Shown one piece after another: positions 1 through 12,445 of a DNA stretch of 64,000 bases (position 1 is its first letter; every line of letters starts with the position of its first letter). Under the pieces are notes generated by a model. That model saw only the letters and a program-made list of their open reading frames with translations. It was not told where the DNA came from and searched no databases. Made by a program: the position numbers and the translations under genes. This DNA comes from Chamaecrista fasciculata (taxonomy: Eukaryota; Streptophyta; Magnoliopsida; Fabales; Fabaceae), in contig QANZ01010003.1 in the NCBI GenBank assembly GCA_003254925.1, positions 94,242-158,241 of the forward strand, written 5' to 3'.

Positions 1-2774
1 ATAAAATAATATTTCAATAAAAAAGTTATATAAAATTGTGCATTTTAAAATTGCAACGGTTGAAGAAGTTGGCTAAAATTGATTTTACAACAGTTTTAAG
101 ATGTAACAAAAACAATATTAAGTGTTGCCTGTATTGGGATTAAGTGTTGCAGCTACTAAATTGTAACGGTCCTAAAATGTTGACTTTTGCAGCATTTAAA
201 ACTGTTCCAAAATGCTTTTTGAAGGATGAGATGATTTTCTTTTTTAAATAAATCTTTCAGAAATTCCAAAAAAAAAATATTTTCTTCTCTAAATAATAGT
301 TTCAAAATTGAAAATGTTTTCTAGTTAAAAAAATTGTTTTATTTTTTAAGAAAATGTTTACAAAATATTTTTAAAACTCAGTGTTAACTTCTTTTTACAC
401 CAGATTTGTTGAATTTCAATTGGGACACCACCTCTATCATTTTTAGAATATAAATACATACAACCCCAAATTAAAATCATGAATAAATTGTTGACTCATT
501 TTCCTCAAATTATCACTTTACACTTTTTGATTTAAGTTTTATAGGTATTTCAAAGAGACCACCCTCTATGAGTTACTCATACAGACACCAAAAGCAGTCA
601 TCTATTCTAGGCAGGATCTTCAAGATAAGCTAGGTAAAGTTCTCTTGCCCACTTACTTAGTTTAACAAAATTAAATTTGATTCCTCTTTTAATTGAAGAA
701 AAAATGTTGGAAATATATATATTTATGGATTGGAGAAAACGGTTTGTAAAGTTTGCACCATATTGTGTTTTCTCTTTCTTTCTGGGTTTAATTATATTGT
801 TTTATGCTGAATATTTGTTTTTTTGCCATATACCTCCTTAAAGAAAAGTGATTTATAATAATCACTTTACAAAAGCAAAACCAACCCGTGCTTCCCAGCT
901 GTACTCATGTTTATGGTTATATGCATCACTTTTATAGCTTTTCTAACAAATTTCTTCTATTCCTTTTTCTCCTTTTTCATCTTGCCTTTTAATTAATTTC
1001 TTTGCCTCATTAAGTAGTACATACTATATCTATTACGCTTTCTATTAAAAGTTTTTTTTTTACAGATATTTATTTTCGGAAAATAATATTATTTAAGATC
1101 CTGTTAAACATTATATATCGACCTATCTTTTAATGAAAATTCAAATATGTATCCCTTGTTACATTTTTTCTAATCAGTTTGTTAAGGGTAAGTGCTAATA
1201 AATATTATTGTACTCCAAAAATTAATAGAGTAAAAAAAATTTGAGCATCATAAATATTTTAGTTGTTGAAAAAGTATCAGTTTTATTAATTTTTCAATTT
1301 TTAAATACCAGTGTCTGATTAAGAAAGCCATCTTTCTTCATAAGAAAACCCCTATTTATTAACTTCACTTTTCTCAGTCTTTTTATTAGCTGTCTAATTA
1401 ATTTCATCTTGACCAAAACGTCTGCCTGTGAAGGATTCCAACCAAAATGGGGAAAAAAGAGAGAGTAAGTTCTACATTTTAACATTAAAATTTAAAACTA
1501 TAAAAGTATTTTATTTTTCACTTAATTTCTTTTTAATATTTTATTTTATAAATTATTATAATTAACCATTTAATTTTAATTTCTTTAGTATTTTAATATA
1601 ATAATAATTTATTTTTTATTTACATATTAATTAATATTATATTTTTATTATTAAAAATAATTTATATCTCTCTTATTAAAAAAATTAATTATATAAATAC
1701 AAAAATAGATTCAATAAACATATTTAAAAAATGATTTTAAATAATAGTTCATGATTACTTTGGACAACTTGGAATCTTTTCAATTTTTATTTTCTATTAG
1801 GGATGATGTATCAAATGGTAAAAATTGAGTGACTCAAAAGTCATTTTTTTTAAAAAAAATGACTTTTGGAAAAATTGAATAATTACGGTATACACGATGA
1901 TGACTGTTACTTTAATCCATAGATCAAATTATTTCACAATTTCAATATTACATGAACCAACAAACTTGTCCTTTTTTTTAGCGACTAATTCATTAAGTCG
2001 ATACAAAATTAAGAACCAAAAAATAAATGTTGTCTAAATTTTATTTGGACAATATTAGGTAATGATAATCATATCATCTATATTTATTAAGTAAAATAAT
2101 TCATCGATTATTTAAAAAGCTACAAAATATAACATTTTTTAATAATAACTATTTCCAAATTCCAATGCAAAAATTCCACTAAAATTATAATCAATTTTTC
2201 AAAAATCTAACTCAATCAACTCAGATTATTCACAAATAAAAAAAAGTCAAAAAGAAATTTTTTCTTTAATTTCTATCCTTATACAATTTATAAATTTTCA
2301 TACAATTCTATTTACCAACCACAATCATTAGATACTCACTTAAATAATTTCACACCTAAAAACCTCTTTCCATAACAATGCATCCAAATAACATTTCCAC
2401 TTATAATATAATTTTTCATAATCTAATTAAATTATAATCTAATTATAATTGTAACCAAACAAAAATAGTTAAGTTAATATTATCATTATGTGTCATACTG
2501 TCATTACTCATTGTGATAACTTCTGCAATATAATATCTTTGAATTAAACTCATGTAATTAAGTTTTTGTCTATTAAAAAATTAATTTGACCTTATTAATT
2601 GATCTGCACCTCTTAAAAACAGAATTAAAGGTAATGCACAGTTACAACCATCAACCACTAAATATATAGTTGAGTCGTCGTCCTCCATTGATGCCTATCC
2701 TCTAATTTCTATCTCCAATCTCATTCTTCTCCTTCATCAATCACTCACTTCTCAAAAAAATCCCAAAGTCCACA
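1..2774. other. AT-rich intergenic region upstream of the first QRT3-like gene
   Basis: No protein-coding gene is recognisable here. The first 220 bases repeat short motifs of the kind gcaacggtt, tgcagc and acagtttt in both orientations, which could be a subterminal repeat zone of a DNA transposon cut by the window edge; this is only a guess. The rest is low-complexity AT-rich sequence. A TATA-like element (ctaaatatatag, about 2658-2669) sits about 105 bases before the ATG at 2775 and is the likely core promoter of the next gene. Confidence 0.5.
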
Positions 2775-5700
2775 ATGCTTTCTATAGTGAGACAGGAAGT
2801 GATGATACTATGTTTTCTCTTATTATTATCACAATTGTTATTATGGGAAGAAGCCTCATGTATGAAGCCACAATTCGATAATAAAGTGTCCCATTTCAGG
2901 AAAAGCCTCAAGCAATATCAGCAATCACCCTCTCCAATGATCTCCACCAACGACAAAATGGTATGTAGTGATATATACACATATATATTAGATGATTTTT
3001 TTTTGTTTTATTTTATTAATGTTTTATATGGAAAATGTATGTGTAGAGTGGGAGGGTGTTGTATCCAATAGGGTATGGAGCAGATCCAAGTGGGAGAGAA
3101 GATAGCAGTGAAGGGATAATGAAAGCATTGGAAGAAGCATTTGGGATGGCAAGTGATGGAGGAAGTGAAATGATGGTTGGAGTTAAAGACATTGGAGGAA
3201 TAGTGATTGACTTGCAAGGAGGAAACTATACAATCTCCAAACCCATCACTTTTCCTTCTTCTGGTGGTGCCAATCTTGTGGTAATTTATTACTCTCTCTT
3301 TCTATCTCTTCTTCTTCTTGCTCTTCTTTCTTCCTTCACCTCGAATTTGTATTCTGTGTTATGCGCTCTTTGAATTTCTCTACGTTTAGAGTTTGTTTGG
3401 ATTGAGGATATTGAGGTTGAAGGAAAAGGAAGGGGAGAAGTTTGAAACTTCTTTCTCTTATTTGGAAACTTAAAGATTGGAGGAGAAGAGATTGAAAGAT
3501 TAAATTTTAATCTTTCTTCCTCCCCCTTCCTTCACAAATTACAAAACTTCAAATTAGGTGTTTCAGAGGAGGAGTCTTCTCCAAATAAAGGGGAGAGCTT
3601 CCCTCCTCTCCCTCTTCCCCTCCATGAATCCAAACCAACCCTTAGAAAACTTTTAACCTTTCGATTTTATTTTCTTCATTCTTTTGTTTACATATGGTAT
3701 TCCGTGTAAAAGAATGTATTGTTTGTGTTTCATTAAAAATAAAATGTCGTGTTTTCACCCAATTGACTTTAGAAAAAATTTAAGGAATGTCCAAATGCAG
3801 AGGATTTGACTCCCTTCACCTCAAATAGATAAAGATTTTCTTTAATCAAGAGAATATCTATTTTTTAGTTCTTATAATTGTCCTAAAATTATGATTTAAT
3901 TCCTTTACCTTGAAATATAATTTTTAATTTATAGTTTTCTTTCCTTATAAATACTAATTATTTAGTCCCCACTAATAATATTTTAAAACTATATAAATAG
4001 TCAATGCTTGCATTGTAAAAAAAGGATAAAAACGTGTACTTGTTATAAGTGTTTTTTTTATATTTTATAAGGTTTTATATGAAAATTTTAAATTTTTTTA
4101 CAAATTTATTTATTAATTAAATATGAAAAATGTTTATGTATCATTTTAATATTTTTATTTATTACTACCAATATTCACTAGTTTAATAAAAAAAACTAAA
4201 TAAAGAGGTTAATACTGAGAAATTGAAAAAAATAGTTTAAAAGAAAAGTTAATTAGAGACAAAAAATGTAATTAATGTGTGCAAATTACAAATGAGTGTA
4301 TAAGCCTATATAAATGAGTTTTTGAGTTACGTGGCACGTGTGAATGGTTAAGGATATTAAATGCATTTAAAAAGGTGAATGAAGAAGCATGGTATTAATT
4401 AATTACTATATTTGACATTTGTGTCCAATCTCCAACCATCAATTAATTGAAGTCTTGCTGTATCGTATGTGTCTTCACCTTCATATATTCAACAACATCT
4501 CTCTAATTTATGTTCCACATAAACACAATCATTACTCAACCTGGTTTTTTCTTCAGTGCATAATACTAATAATAATAAACTGGTTTTTCTTTCATATTTT
4601 AATATATATATATATATATATTTTATTTTCTTTAAATTATAATTAGTCAAAGGCAGATCCTTAATTTTAAGGGCGTTTTTCCATGTGAATTGAAAAGTGG
4701 TGCGAATCATTTTAGATCTTGCAGATGAGATCTGCAATTTTTTTTTATTGTTTATATATATTGCTTTAATTTTCTTTTTTATTTACATATCTTTATCGAA
4801 TATTATCTTGTTTTGATAGTCTAATATTAATAATGTTACATAATCTATTATATATTATCTTGGATTGCCTAGCCCATGCATTACAATTAATGTTTGTGAT
4901 CGTGTTTGATAATTGATATATATATGTGTTGAAAATACTAGTATTAATTAGCTATAGAGTGAATTATATTGATTTTTTCTTCAGTTTATAATATCTAAAC
5001 TTACATTAATTAATTATTTCTGAGTTGATTTAAAAGAAATAAAAGATATTAGCTCACATGGGCAAGAAGTTATTTCTTAGCGAATTGCAAAGTTTTCTGT
5101 GACTACAATTCTAGCATGTATTAGATGATAGATCAATACAGAAGCCAATATCTTTAAAATTAGAGAGGGAATATATATATATATATATTGTGACAGTAAT
5201 TAGTTTTAAAATTTCTTAATAATAAATCTGGAAGAAAGTAAAATGGAGTTGTGTTTCACACTTTCACGTCAATAGAGTACTTAATATAGACTCCAGTACC
5301 AATGATTAATTGGAATTAATTAAAGAGAAAGCACACCATTGTGTTGTCTCTAAATTTTATCCTTTAATCATTTTTTTTTCCCTTTGAAGGATGTAATGGT
5401 TAAGAAGAAAAATTATTATGAAGTACATGTTAAATTATAAATTATGTTGTTGATTACAAAGTTCAATCATTATGGATCATGCTCTTACACTTCATCCTCA
5501 AGCTACAAGTACTGAATTCAAATTCATCATTAAGTTCAATAATTCTCATGAAATAATCTAACATAACCCATCTTTCTGAGTTTCTCTTATTACCTTCTAA
5601 TCCATGCCATTAATTTGTACCTTCTCATAATCTCATTCCATAAATGATTGTTTAGATGGTTTTTTTTCACTGTTCTTAATTAAATTTTATATTTATAGCT

Positions 5701-6813
5701 GATTAGTTTATCCTAATTAAGATCTTAAAATTATATAACAATCAATAAATTTGTCTCTTTCATTCTATTAACATGCACTTATATTTTCAATTTTAAATGA
5801 TTATTTAGGTACAAGGAGGAACTTTGAGAGCATCAGCCACATTTCCAAATGATCGCTATCTTATTGAGCTCTCTCTATTAAATTCTACAAAACCTCCTAG
5901 AACGGTTGGAATCTACTATGAAGACATTACTTTTCGAGACATCCTCTTTGATTCAGGATATCGCGGAGGAGGATTACTCATCGTAGATTCTGCTAGAATT
6001 CGCATTGACAACTGCTTCTACCTTCACTTCACCACCGAAGGCATTCTAGTCCAAGGCGGTCACGAAACCTTCATTTCAAGTACCTTTCTTGGACAACACT
6101 CAACCGTTGGTGGCGACAAAGGTGAGAGGGAATTCACCGGAACCGCCATTGATCTCGCAAGCAATGACAACGCAATCACCGACGTCGCAATCTTCTCGGC
6201 TGCCATAGGGATTGTGCTAAGAGGACAAGCCAACATGATAACTGGTGTACATTGTTACAACAAGGCCACAGGATTTGGAGGTATAGGCATGTTGTTGAAA
6301 TTGGCAGGAAATTCAGCAACAAGAATTGACAATTGTTACATGGATTACACAGGAATAGTCATGGAAGACCCTGTTCAAGTTCATATCACTAATGGGTTTT
6401 TCTTAGGGGATGCTAACATTGTGTTAAAGTCCATTAAAGGTCAAATTTCAGGGTTAAACATAGTGAACAATATGTTTAGTGGAAACCCTAATAGTAAAGT
6501 TCCCATAGTGACTTTGGATGGGGAATTTAGTGACATTGATCAAGTGGTGATTGATAGGAACAATGTGGTTGGGATGGGATTGAGATCAACGGTTGGGAGG
6601 CTAACAATTTCAGGAGGTGGCCCAAATTGGACAGCTGATTTCTCAAGCATTTTGGTGTTTCCTAATGGGATTAGTAATTTCCAATATTCTTTTTATGCTA
6701 TAGAAGAGCCTAAGTTTGTAGCACATTCTGTGACTAATGTGTCAGGTAATGTGGTGGTTGTGGAGAGTGAGAAGCCAGTGAGAGCAATTGTTTCTTTTGT
6801 AGTTGAACAATGA
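2775..6813 (+). CDS. QRT3-like: QUARTET3-like polygalacturonase, intact copy (3 exons)
   Basis: Exons 2775-2960, 3047-3280 and 5809-6813 join in phase 0 with GT-AG borders and give 474 residues, close to Arabidopsis QRT3 (about 480). Residues 1-28 are a hydrophobic signal peptide, so the product should be secreted. Exon 2 starts with SGRVLYPIGYGADPSG, the conserved entry to the parallel beta-helix (pectate lyase 3 type fold); exon 3 carries the rest, including EDITFRDILFDSGYRGGG and NDNAITDVAIFSAAIG. In Arabidopsis QRT3 degrades pectin of the pollen mother cell wall so that microspores separate. The family diverges from classical GH28 enzymes and the usual NTD/DD/HG motifs are not obvious. 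Intron 2 is 2.5 kb and contains a small Tourist-like element. A tandem paralogue follows at 8216. Family is sure; orthology to QRT3 rather than its close paralogue is inferred. Confidence 0.88.
3389..3641. mobile_element. Tourist-like MITE in intron 2 of the first QRT3-like gene
   Basis: 253 bp flanked by TTA on both sides (3386-3388 and 3642-3644). Its ends are imperfect inverted repeats: GAGTTTGTTTGGATTGA on the left against GGGTTGGTTTGGATTCA on the right complement. The arms are purine-rich and pyrimidine-rich and can fold back. TTA duplication and a G-rich GTTTGG end fit PIF/Harbinger-derived MITEs. It has no coding capacity. Confidence 0.72.
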
Positions 6814-8215
6814 GGAAAATTTTGAAATGGTTTTGAATTTTAGTTAATTTCTGATTGTATGGTTAATTAATCAAATGAAATAAAATGAAGATATTCTTTG
6901 TCTGATTTTTTTTTCTCAGTGCTCATTATTTTTTATAGGAGGAAAATTTTGACGATTGTTAATTGGAGTATAATTCTTTGTAAAGAATGTGAGGCGAATC
7001 TTTCACTGCCTCGGGCTACAACCTTTTCAATCACTGTTTTATTAGTATTTCTAACGGAATTATCTATTTTTATTTATAAAGTCGAATTTTATTTAAGTGA
7101 TATTAAGTCTGAAGGCCTGCTTTGACTTTGGTAAGTTCTTAAAGCCCGCTAAATTTTTGGTTAAAAAACAAACTAATATGAGATATTTTGAGTCGGAATC
7201 GAGTCATATACATATTTATGTGGACAATAAAGTATTTCAACAATTTTTACATCTTTAAAAAATTTCTAATTATCAATTAGAAAATACTATTTTTAATTTT
7301 TTCTTTTAACAGAATATAATAGGAGAGACAGAATTAAAAAAGTATAACATGCCAATTTTACCTGAATTCTCTTACCATTTGAAAACGTGGAAGAACAATG
7401 TTCAATTATTATTAAAAAAAAATTTTAAAATATATATATTTACATGATCAATTATAAAAAAAGTATAAATCTAATTTATAATAAAAAATTTTGCCCAACA
7501 TTTTTCTGTATTAAAAATATCTACTCTGCTACATCCATTAATATCCAAAATAGCTTCTCGATATCTGTCTTCTTTAGGCTCCGTTTGCTAGACTGTAAAT
7601 GAGTTTTACATCGTAAAACTACACGAATTTCGAGACTTTCATGTGTTTGGTATGGTAATTTAAACTATGTAAAGTGGATTACAATGTAAAGGGTTTTACA
7701 TTACATAGGCCATTTTTCTTTACTTCACATTTCTGATGTAATCCAAGTCTACCTAGGGAATTATGGTAGAATTCCTAATTTGCCCCTCTCACTCTCATCC
7801 NTACTTTTCCTTTCCCTCACAATTTTTCCCTTGTAAAACCCTTTCCTTTACATACCCAAAAGCATACCAAACGGAGCCTTAGAGTTTAAAGCATTTGGGA
7901 ACATGCACAGATGCCACCAATTCAATTCAATGCTCGAAAAGCAAGAAACCTGTAATACTAACACAATTTGCTTTTTCTTACTTTTTCACTCTTTTTAAAT
8001 CCACACTATATGTTAATCAAGTACTATTAGTGTGTAATTAATTAAACCTTAATTAAAAATATTAATTAAGATGTGAAAGTCACAAATTGTATAGTATTCT
8101 CACCCACCAAATTTACTATAGTCTCTGTCTCTGTCTCTCTCTGTTCTGTTTTTGAGAAACCAAAAACTGTTGGAAGAAATTATATAAAACCAAAATTAAG
8201 CATCCATCATCATTC
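6814..8215. other. Intergenic region between the two QRT3-like genes
   Basis: It starts with the 3' UTR of the first QRT3-like gene and ends with the promoter of the second. A TATA-like tatataaaac lies at about 8181-8190. Apart from the MITE at 7577-7878 no other feature is recognised. From 8001 onward the sequence recurs identically at 11631. Confidence 0.6.
7577..7878. mobile_element. Tourist-like MITE with GGCTCCGTTTG termini
   Basis: 302 bp with inverted ends GGCTCCGTTTG and CAAACGGAGCC, flanked by TTA on both sides (7574-7576 and 7879-7881). This is the signature of a PIF/Harbinger MITE. The interior contains self-complementary stretches around gttttacat. A single N at 7801 lies inside it, so its exact length is uncertain. 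Confidence 0.82.
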
Positions 8216-8519
8216 ATGAACATGAGACTCCAAGCGGCAGCATTTGTCGTGTTATTATTATTCATGGTACGAGAATCCACAAGTTTTCACAACACAGAGA
8301 TGAAGAAGAAGCTCTCAGATTTCAGTTTCAGACTCCATCAAAATCTGGCTTCTTCTCCTTCATCACAACCACAAATTCAAATGGTAAGCAAGCAAACACT
8401 ACTACTTTGACTGCATTGTTCATTTCTTTTTTTAATTTTCTCGGGAACCAAACAGAAAGTTTGAATTTTGTGAATGTGGGAATTGAGGATTGTTACAGAA
8501 AAGTAGGAGAGTGATGTAC

Positions 8520-8815
8520 TGATACACTCAAGAAGAAGAAGAAAGGCAAAATGGAGAGACAGAGAAAGGACTAAAATGGAGGAATGCAAAACAATTTCGG
8601 ACTAGAATGGAAATTGTACAGCAGGAGGCCCCATTCGAGTTGGGCAAAACTCCAAGACTCAAAGTCTTTACAAAATTCATCTTACCTACCCCTAAACAAT
8701 TAGCATCTTTTATACTATCCCAAACAGACTCACCAACAATCTTCCAACAGCTTTCTGCATCATTGGGCCTGTGCCATGGGTCTTCACTTGGGCCTGAGTC
8801 CATGGATTCGTATCA
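8520..8815 (-). repeat. LTR, left copy (3' LTR of the minus-strand element)
   Basis: 296 bp with TG...CA ends (TGATAC/GTATCA), preceded by the target duplication TGTAC. It is identical by eye to 12150-12445. The long minus-strand ORF ends inside it at 8710. Confidence 0.88.
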
Positions 8816-11629
8816 ATTACCTTCCCCTCAAAATAAACCTTGTCCTCAAGGTTGAGAATCAACGACGAGAAAAACTGTATCATGTCGACTAACTTGAAAT
8901 AAAGGGCAGCCCCAAACAAATTAGCAGCAGGAATATAGACAAAAGTGCAGCATTCAAGAAGCTTTATTCTATTGTTGATTTGATCATGAAGTATATAGCC
9001 TCCAGGGTCAAAAGGAAAGCTTGAGCTGCTCCCATTGGCTTGAAAGATTCCAAGACTCCCAAATGCCTTTAGCATATTCATCAAAAATTGTGTAACAGCA
9101 CATATCAAATTAGCATGAGAGCCTCCAAGATCAAAAACAAGAACAACCTCCTTTTCAAAATTCAAGGAACCAAGTGGAAAGGCATGAATGATTGAGAATG
9201 AATTAATAAAAGTGGCATTGGAATAGGAACATGGTGGCCTGTGCAATGTGGCGTTCAAATCTCTAACCCATTCCTCAAAGTTTTTGTGAGTATTGACCTT
9301 CTCTGCATGTCCTGAAAAAATCTGTGTAGGTCCAACTCTCAACAAAGCCCATGAACCCAAACAAGTCAATAAATTCAACAAAAACCCATGCATTAGTAAG
9401 TAATTTTCTGTTCCCAAACCATCCAATAATTCCAGCAGCATCTCACACATCCCCCATATCAGCTTCACACCAAACAAGGTAGGTTGAACTTCACTAATTG
9501 CATGTATAGATGGCCCGACATAATTCAAGACAACAAGTAAAACGCAAGACACATTAACACTTGAGAAGTTGACCCTTGTCATCACCATAGCAATAGCTTC
9601 AAAGTGCCACAAGAATACCCATAAATTTATGAAGTGAGATACTCCACAAATAACAATGAAACATGTAGGTCTTACTTCAGCAAAGTAGGCAAAACTATTT
9701 GTAATGGATGATGCTCTAACAAGCATAAAACTAGCTGCTACTTCTCCCCATATCAGTTTAATGCCAAACAAAGTGAGTGGAGCTTCATTAATCAACAAAT
9801 ACAAAACACTCAAATAACCCAATTGATTCCACATCAACATAAGCAGTGTCATATCAGTTTTATTGAGTGAAGCATTGGTGGTAAACTCATGAAAAGTGCA
9901 TTCTCCAGGGTCAAAAGGATGGAACAAGAATTTTACAAGAATAATCACATTTCTGCCACACTCATATCTCTTCATCAGAGTAGTCACTTTGGCATCAAAG
10001 TAGATTGAAATATCAGCAGTAATCCTTCCAACAAAGTTTTCAAAAGAGATGAGTATCACTTCAAGTTCTACATAGTTTGGTGTTGCCAAGGCATGTCTCT
10101 TCACCTTTTCCTTACCCTTAATAACTAACAAGTTAAACATTTGATGATGACTAACAATTCTTGAACAAGTACAGCAACAGTAGGAGCACCATGTCACTAT
10201 AACACCATCATCGCCTAAATGAGAATGGTAAGTCATAATGCAATTAATCATCCTCTTTCTTGACTCAACTCCAATCAAACCATACCAATTGGTTGCCTCA
10301 ATGACAAATTGCTCGTCTAAATGAGGCAGGACAAACACACAACAATTGTCCTTTGTTATTGTGCCCTCACAACCAGAGTTAAAGTCATTATGTGGAGAAA
10401 AGTTTATAACTATGATGTGACTTTTATATATAATGCAGACTACTATTCCCTCATCTGTAATTTGTTCATCACAACACCCACAAATAATCACACAACCGTT
10501 CAATCCAATTATTTCAGCAACTTCAGAGTCAAAACTGAAAGTGAAGTCCTTACACTTGCAATCAATATTAGCAATCCTAATAATCAAAGCATGAGTTTCC
10601 AATAGCCCAATCAACTGCCTCTGAATTCCAGGATCAAATATAAGAATAATCTCAGCAATCATTTGGTTGGAGTAGAACTTATTATCATTAATGAATGAAA
10701 ACATTGATTTCCCTTCATCTTGTTTCCAAAGTTTAGAATTATCTGAGATTGTATAAAAACTATACTGAACAGAGGAAGCACGTGACAAGTTGAAATATAG
10801 AGTATGGAGTACCTCTGCTCTGTTGCCATCCATTTGCAATTCAGTAGGAATTACAAAAATATCCAGGTCGGAACTGATTTGAAAATCATATCCCTGATCA
10901 TCACAGACCACTTCTCTTTTGTGTGCGGAAATGCTTTTAGCAACATCAATCTTCTCTGTTGAAGAATTGGTGAATGCGTCATCTTCTTCACTGTGCGACT
11001 CTGCATCAGAAACGTCTCCATCAGTGAAATCGGCAACGTTGCCGAACTTTCTAGAACCATCCGCCATGGAAGCGTCTTCTGAATCGGCCTGATCATTCCC
11101 GTCAGATTCCGTCGCTTGTTTTCCGTCACCGGCTGGTGTTTGCAGCAGATCTTGGCGCATCATCTCCCAGTAGGTTTTATTTTCATCGTAGTTGTTCGAT
11201 TCTGAATCAGTAGCATCTATACCCGTGGAATCGGCTACGTTGTTAGATCTGTGCGACGGTGCACTCTCGGCTTCAAGAACTTCCGCGGCGTCATCATCAA
11301 CAACGATATCGAGTTTCACTTGGGCACCTTCGACTATTAGCTCTGTTTCATCTTTGCCGATGAACTCCGCAACCATTGGCGACGGCGCTTCAGAAATACG
11401 ATCTAAACGAGACCAAACAAAATGATCCTCAACAAGCTTGGCGAGATCAGACCACGATGTGAACGCTTGCTGTTTCTGCATCGTCTGGAACCAAGACTCG
11501 GCGGATCCGCTCATACTCGCAGCAGCGATAACAAGATGCTGGTCTTCCGGCATGTCGGAATAGGCGAAAAATTGCTCCGCCCTGAACAGCCAGTAAAAAG
11601 GACCCGATCCATCGAACTTTGGGAAATCA
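8710..11629 (-). CDS. Long gag-headed ORF of the retrotransposon, no pol domain, 5' end lost in gap
   Basis: One open frame of about 970 codons runs from the N at 11630 to a stop inside the LTR. The first 80 residues match a plant Ty3/gypsy gag core: FPKFDGSGPFYWLFRAEQFF, then a helix-rich stretch ending SAESWFQTM and FTSWSDLAKLVEDHF. An acidic, Ser/Asp-rich linker (about 100-240) follows. The remaining 700 residues are hydrophobic and cysteine-rich and match no protease, RT, RNase H or integrase motif; phrases such as FDPG and LFG(I/V)KLIWG recur. The tail NLEDKVYFEGKVIDTN resembles the C-terminal end of gypsy polyproteins. This layout is like non-autonomous gag-carrying elements (TR-GAG type). 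Such a long undisturbed frame suggests recent activity or selection; function of the middle part is unknown. Confidence 0.7.
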
Positions 11630-11630
11630 N

Positions 11631-12445
11631 CCACACTATATGTTAATCAAGTACTATTAGTGTGTAATTAATTAAACCTTAATTAAAAATATTAATTAAG
11701 ATGTGAAAGTCACAAATTGTATAGTATTCTCACCCACCAAATTTACTATAGTCTCTGTCTCTGTCTCTCTCTGTTCTGTTTTTGAGAAACCAAAAACTGT
11801 TGGAAGAAATTATATAAAACCAAAATTAAGCATCCATCATCATTCATGAACATGAGACTCCAAGCGGCAGCATTTGTCGTGTTATTATTATTCATGGTAC
11901 GAGAATCCACAAGTTTTCACAACACAGAGATGAAGAAGAAGCTCTCAGATTTCAGTTTCAGACTCCATCAAAATCTGGCTTCTTCTCCTTCATCACAACC
12001 ACAAATTCAAATGGTAAGCAAGCAAACACTACTACTTTGACTGCATTGTTCATTTCTTTTTTTAATTTTCTCGGGAACCAAACAGAAAGTTTGAATTTTG
12101 TGAATGTGGGAATTGAGGATTGTTACAGAAAAGTAGGAGAGTGATGTACTGATACACTCAAGAAGAAGAAGAAAGGCAAAATGGAGAGACAGAGAAAGGA
12201 CTAAAATGGAGGAATGCAAAACAATTTCGGACTAGAATGGAAATTGTACAGCAGGAGGCCCCATTCGAGTTGGGCAAAACTCCAAGACTCAAAGTCTTTA
12301 CAAAATTCATCTTACCTACCCCTAAACAATTAGCATCTTTTATACTATCCCAAACAGACTCACCAACAATCTTCCAACAGCTTTCTGCATCATTGGGCCT
12401 GTGCCATGGGTCTTCACTTGGGCCTGAGTCCATGGATTCGTATCA
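11631..12445 (+). repeat. Second, identical copy of QRT3-like promoter, exon 1, intron 1 and LTR
   Basis: Bases 11631-12445 equal 8001-8815 by eye over 815 bp, including exon 1 (11846-12013), the start of exon 2 (12129-12149) and the LTR (12150-12445). The copy begins immediately after the single N at 11630. In a real insertion the LTR at 12150 should be bordered on its left by internal element sequence, not by host exon 2. It is therefore either a second contig from a solo-LTR haplotype or a collapse error at a scaffold join, rather than a genomic duplication. Confidence 0.8.
12150..12445 (-). repeat. LTR, right copy
   Basis: Identical by eye to 8520-8815; followed by target duplication TGTAC (12446-12450) and then by the rest of QRT3-like exon 2. 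On its left lies host sequence ending in the same TGTAC, so in this contig it reads as a solo LTR. Confidence 0.82.

Larger units (their letters stand above)
8520..12445 (-). mobile_element. Gag-only gypsy-like LTR retrotransposon inserted in QRT3-like exon 2 (as assembled)
   Basis: The LTRs are 8520-8815 and 12150-12445 (296 bp), starting TGATAC and ending GTATCA. The target duplication TGTAC occurs at 8515-8519 and 12446-12450. The element points to the minus strand: a purine tract (GAGGGGAAGG) lies next to the LTR at 8816-8830 when read on the minus strand, and the gag-type ORF runs right to left. The stretch 11631-12149 is not element sequence but a repeat of the host flank and exon 1, so the 5' part of the element (primer binding site and start of gag) is missing behind the N at 11630. 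No integrase, reverse transcriptase or RNase H is visible in the 2.8 kb internal part. Confidence 0.85.

Noticed and set aside
1294-1485. Short minus-strand ORF in AT-rich intergenic DNA
   Set aside because: 63 codons, no similarity, no splice or promoter context; expected by chance.
4419-4737. Overlapping short ORFs in intron 2 of the first QRT3-like gene
   Set aside because: They lie inside a clear intron and encode low-complexity Ile/Tyr runs from TA repeats.
10321-11646. Plus-strand ORFs opposite the long retrotransposon frame
   Set aside because: They are antisense shadows of the gag-headed ORF.
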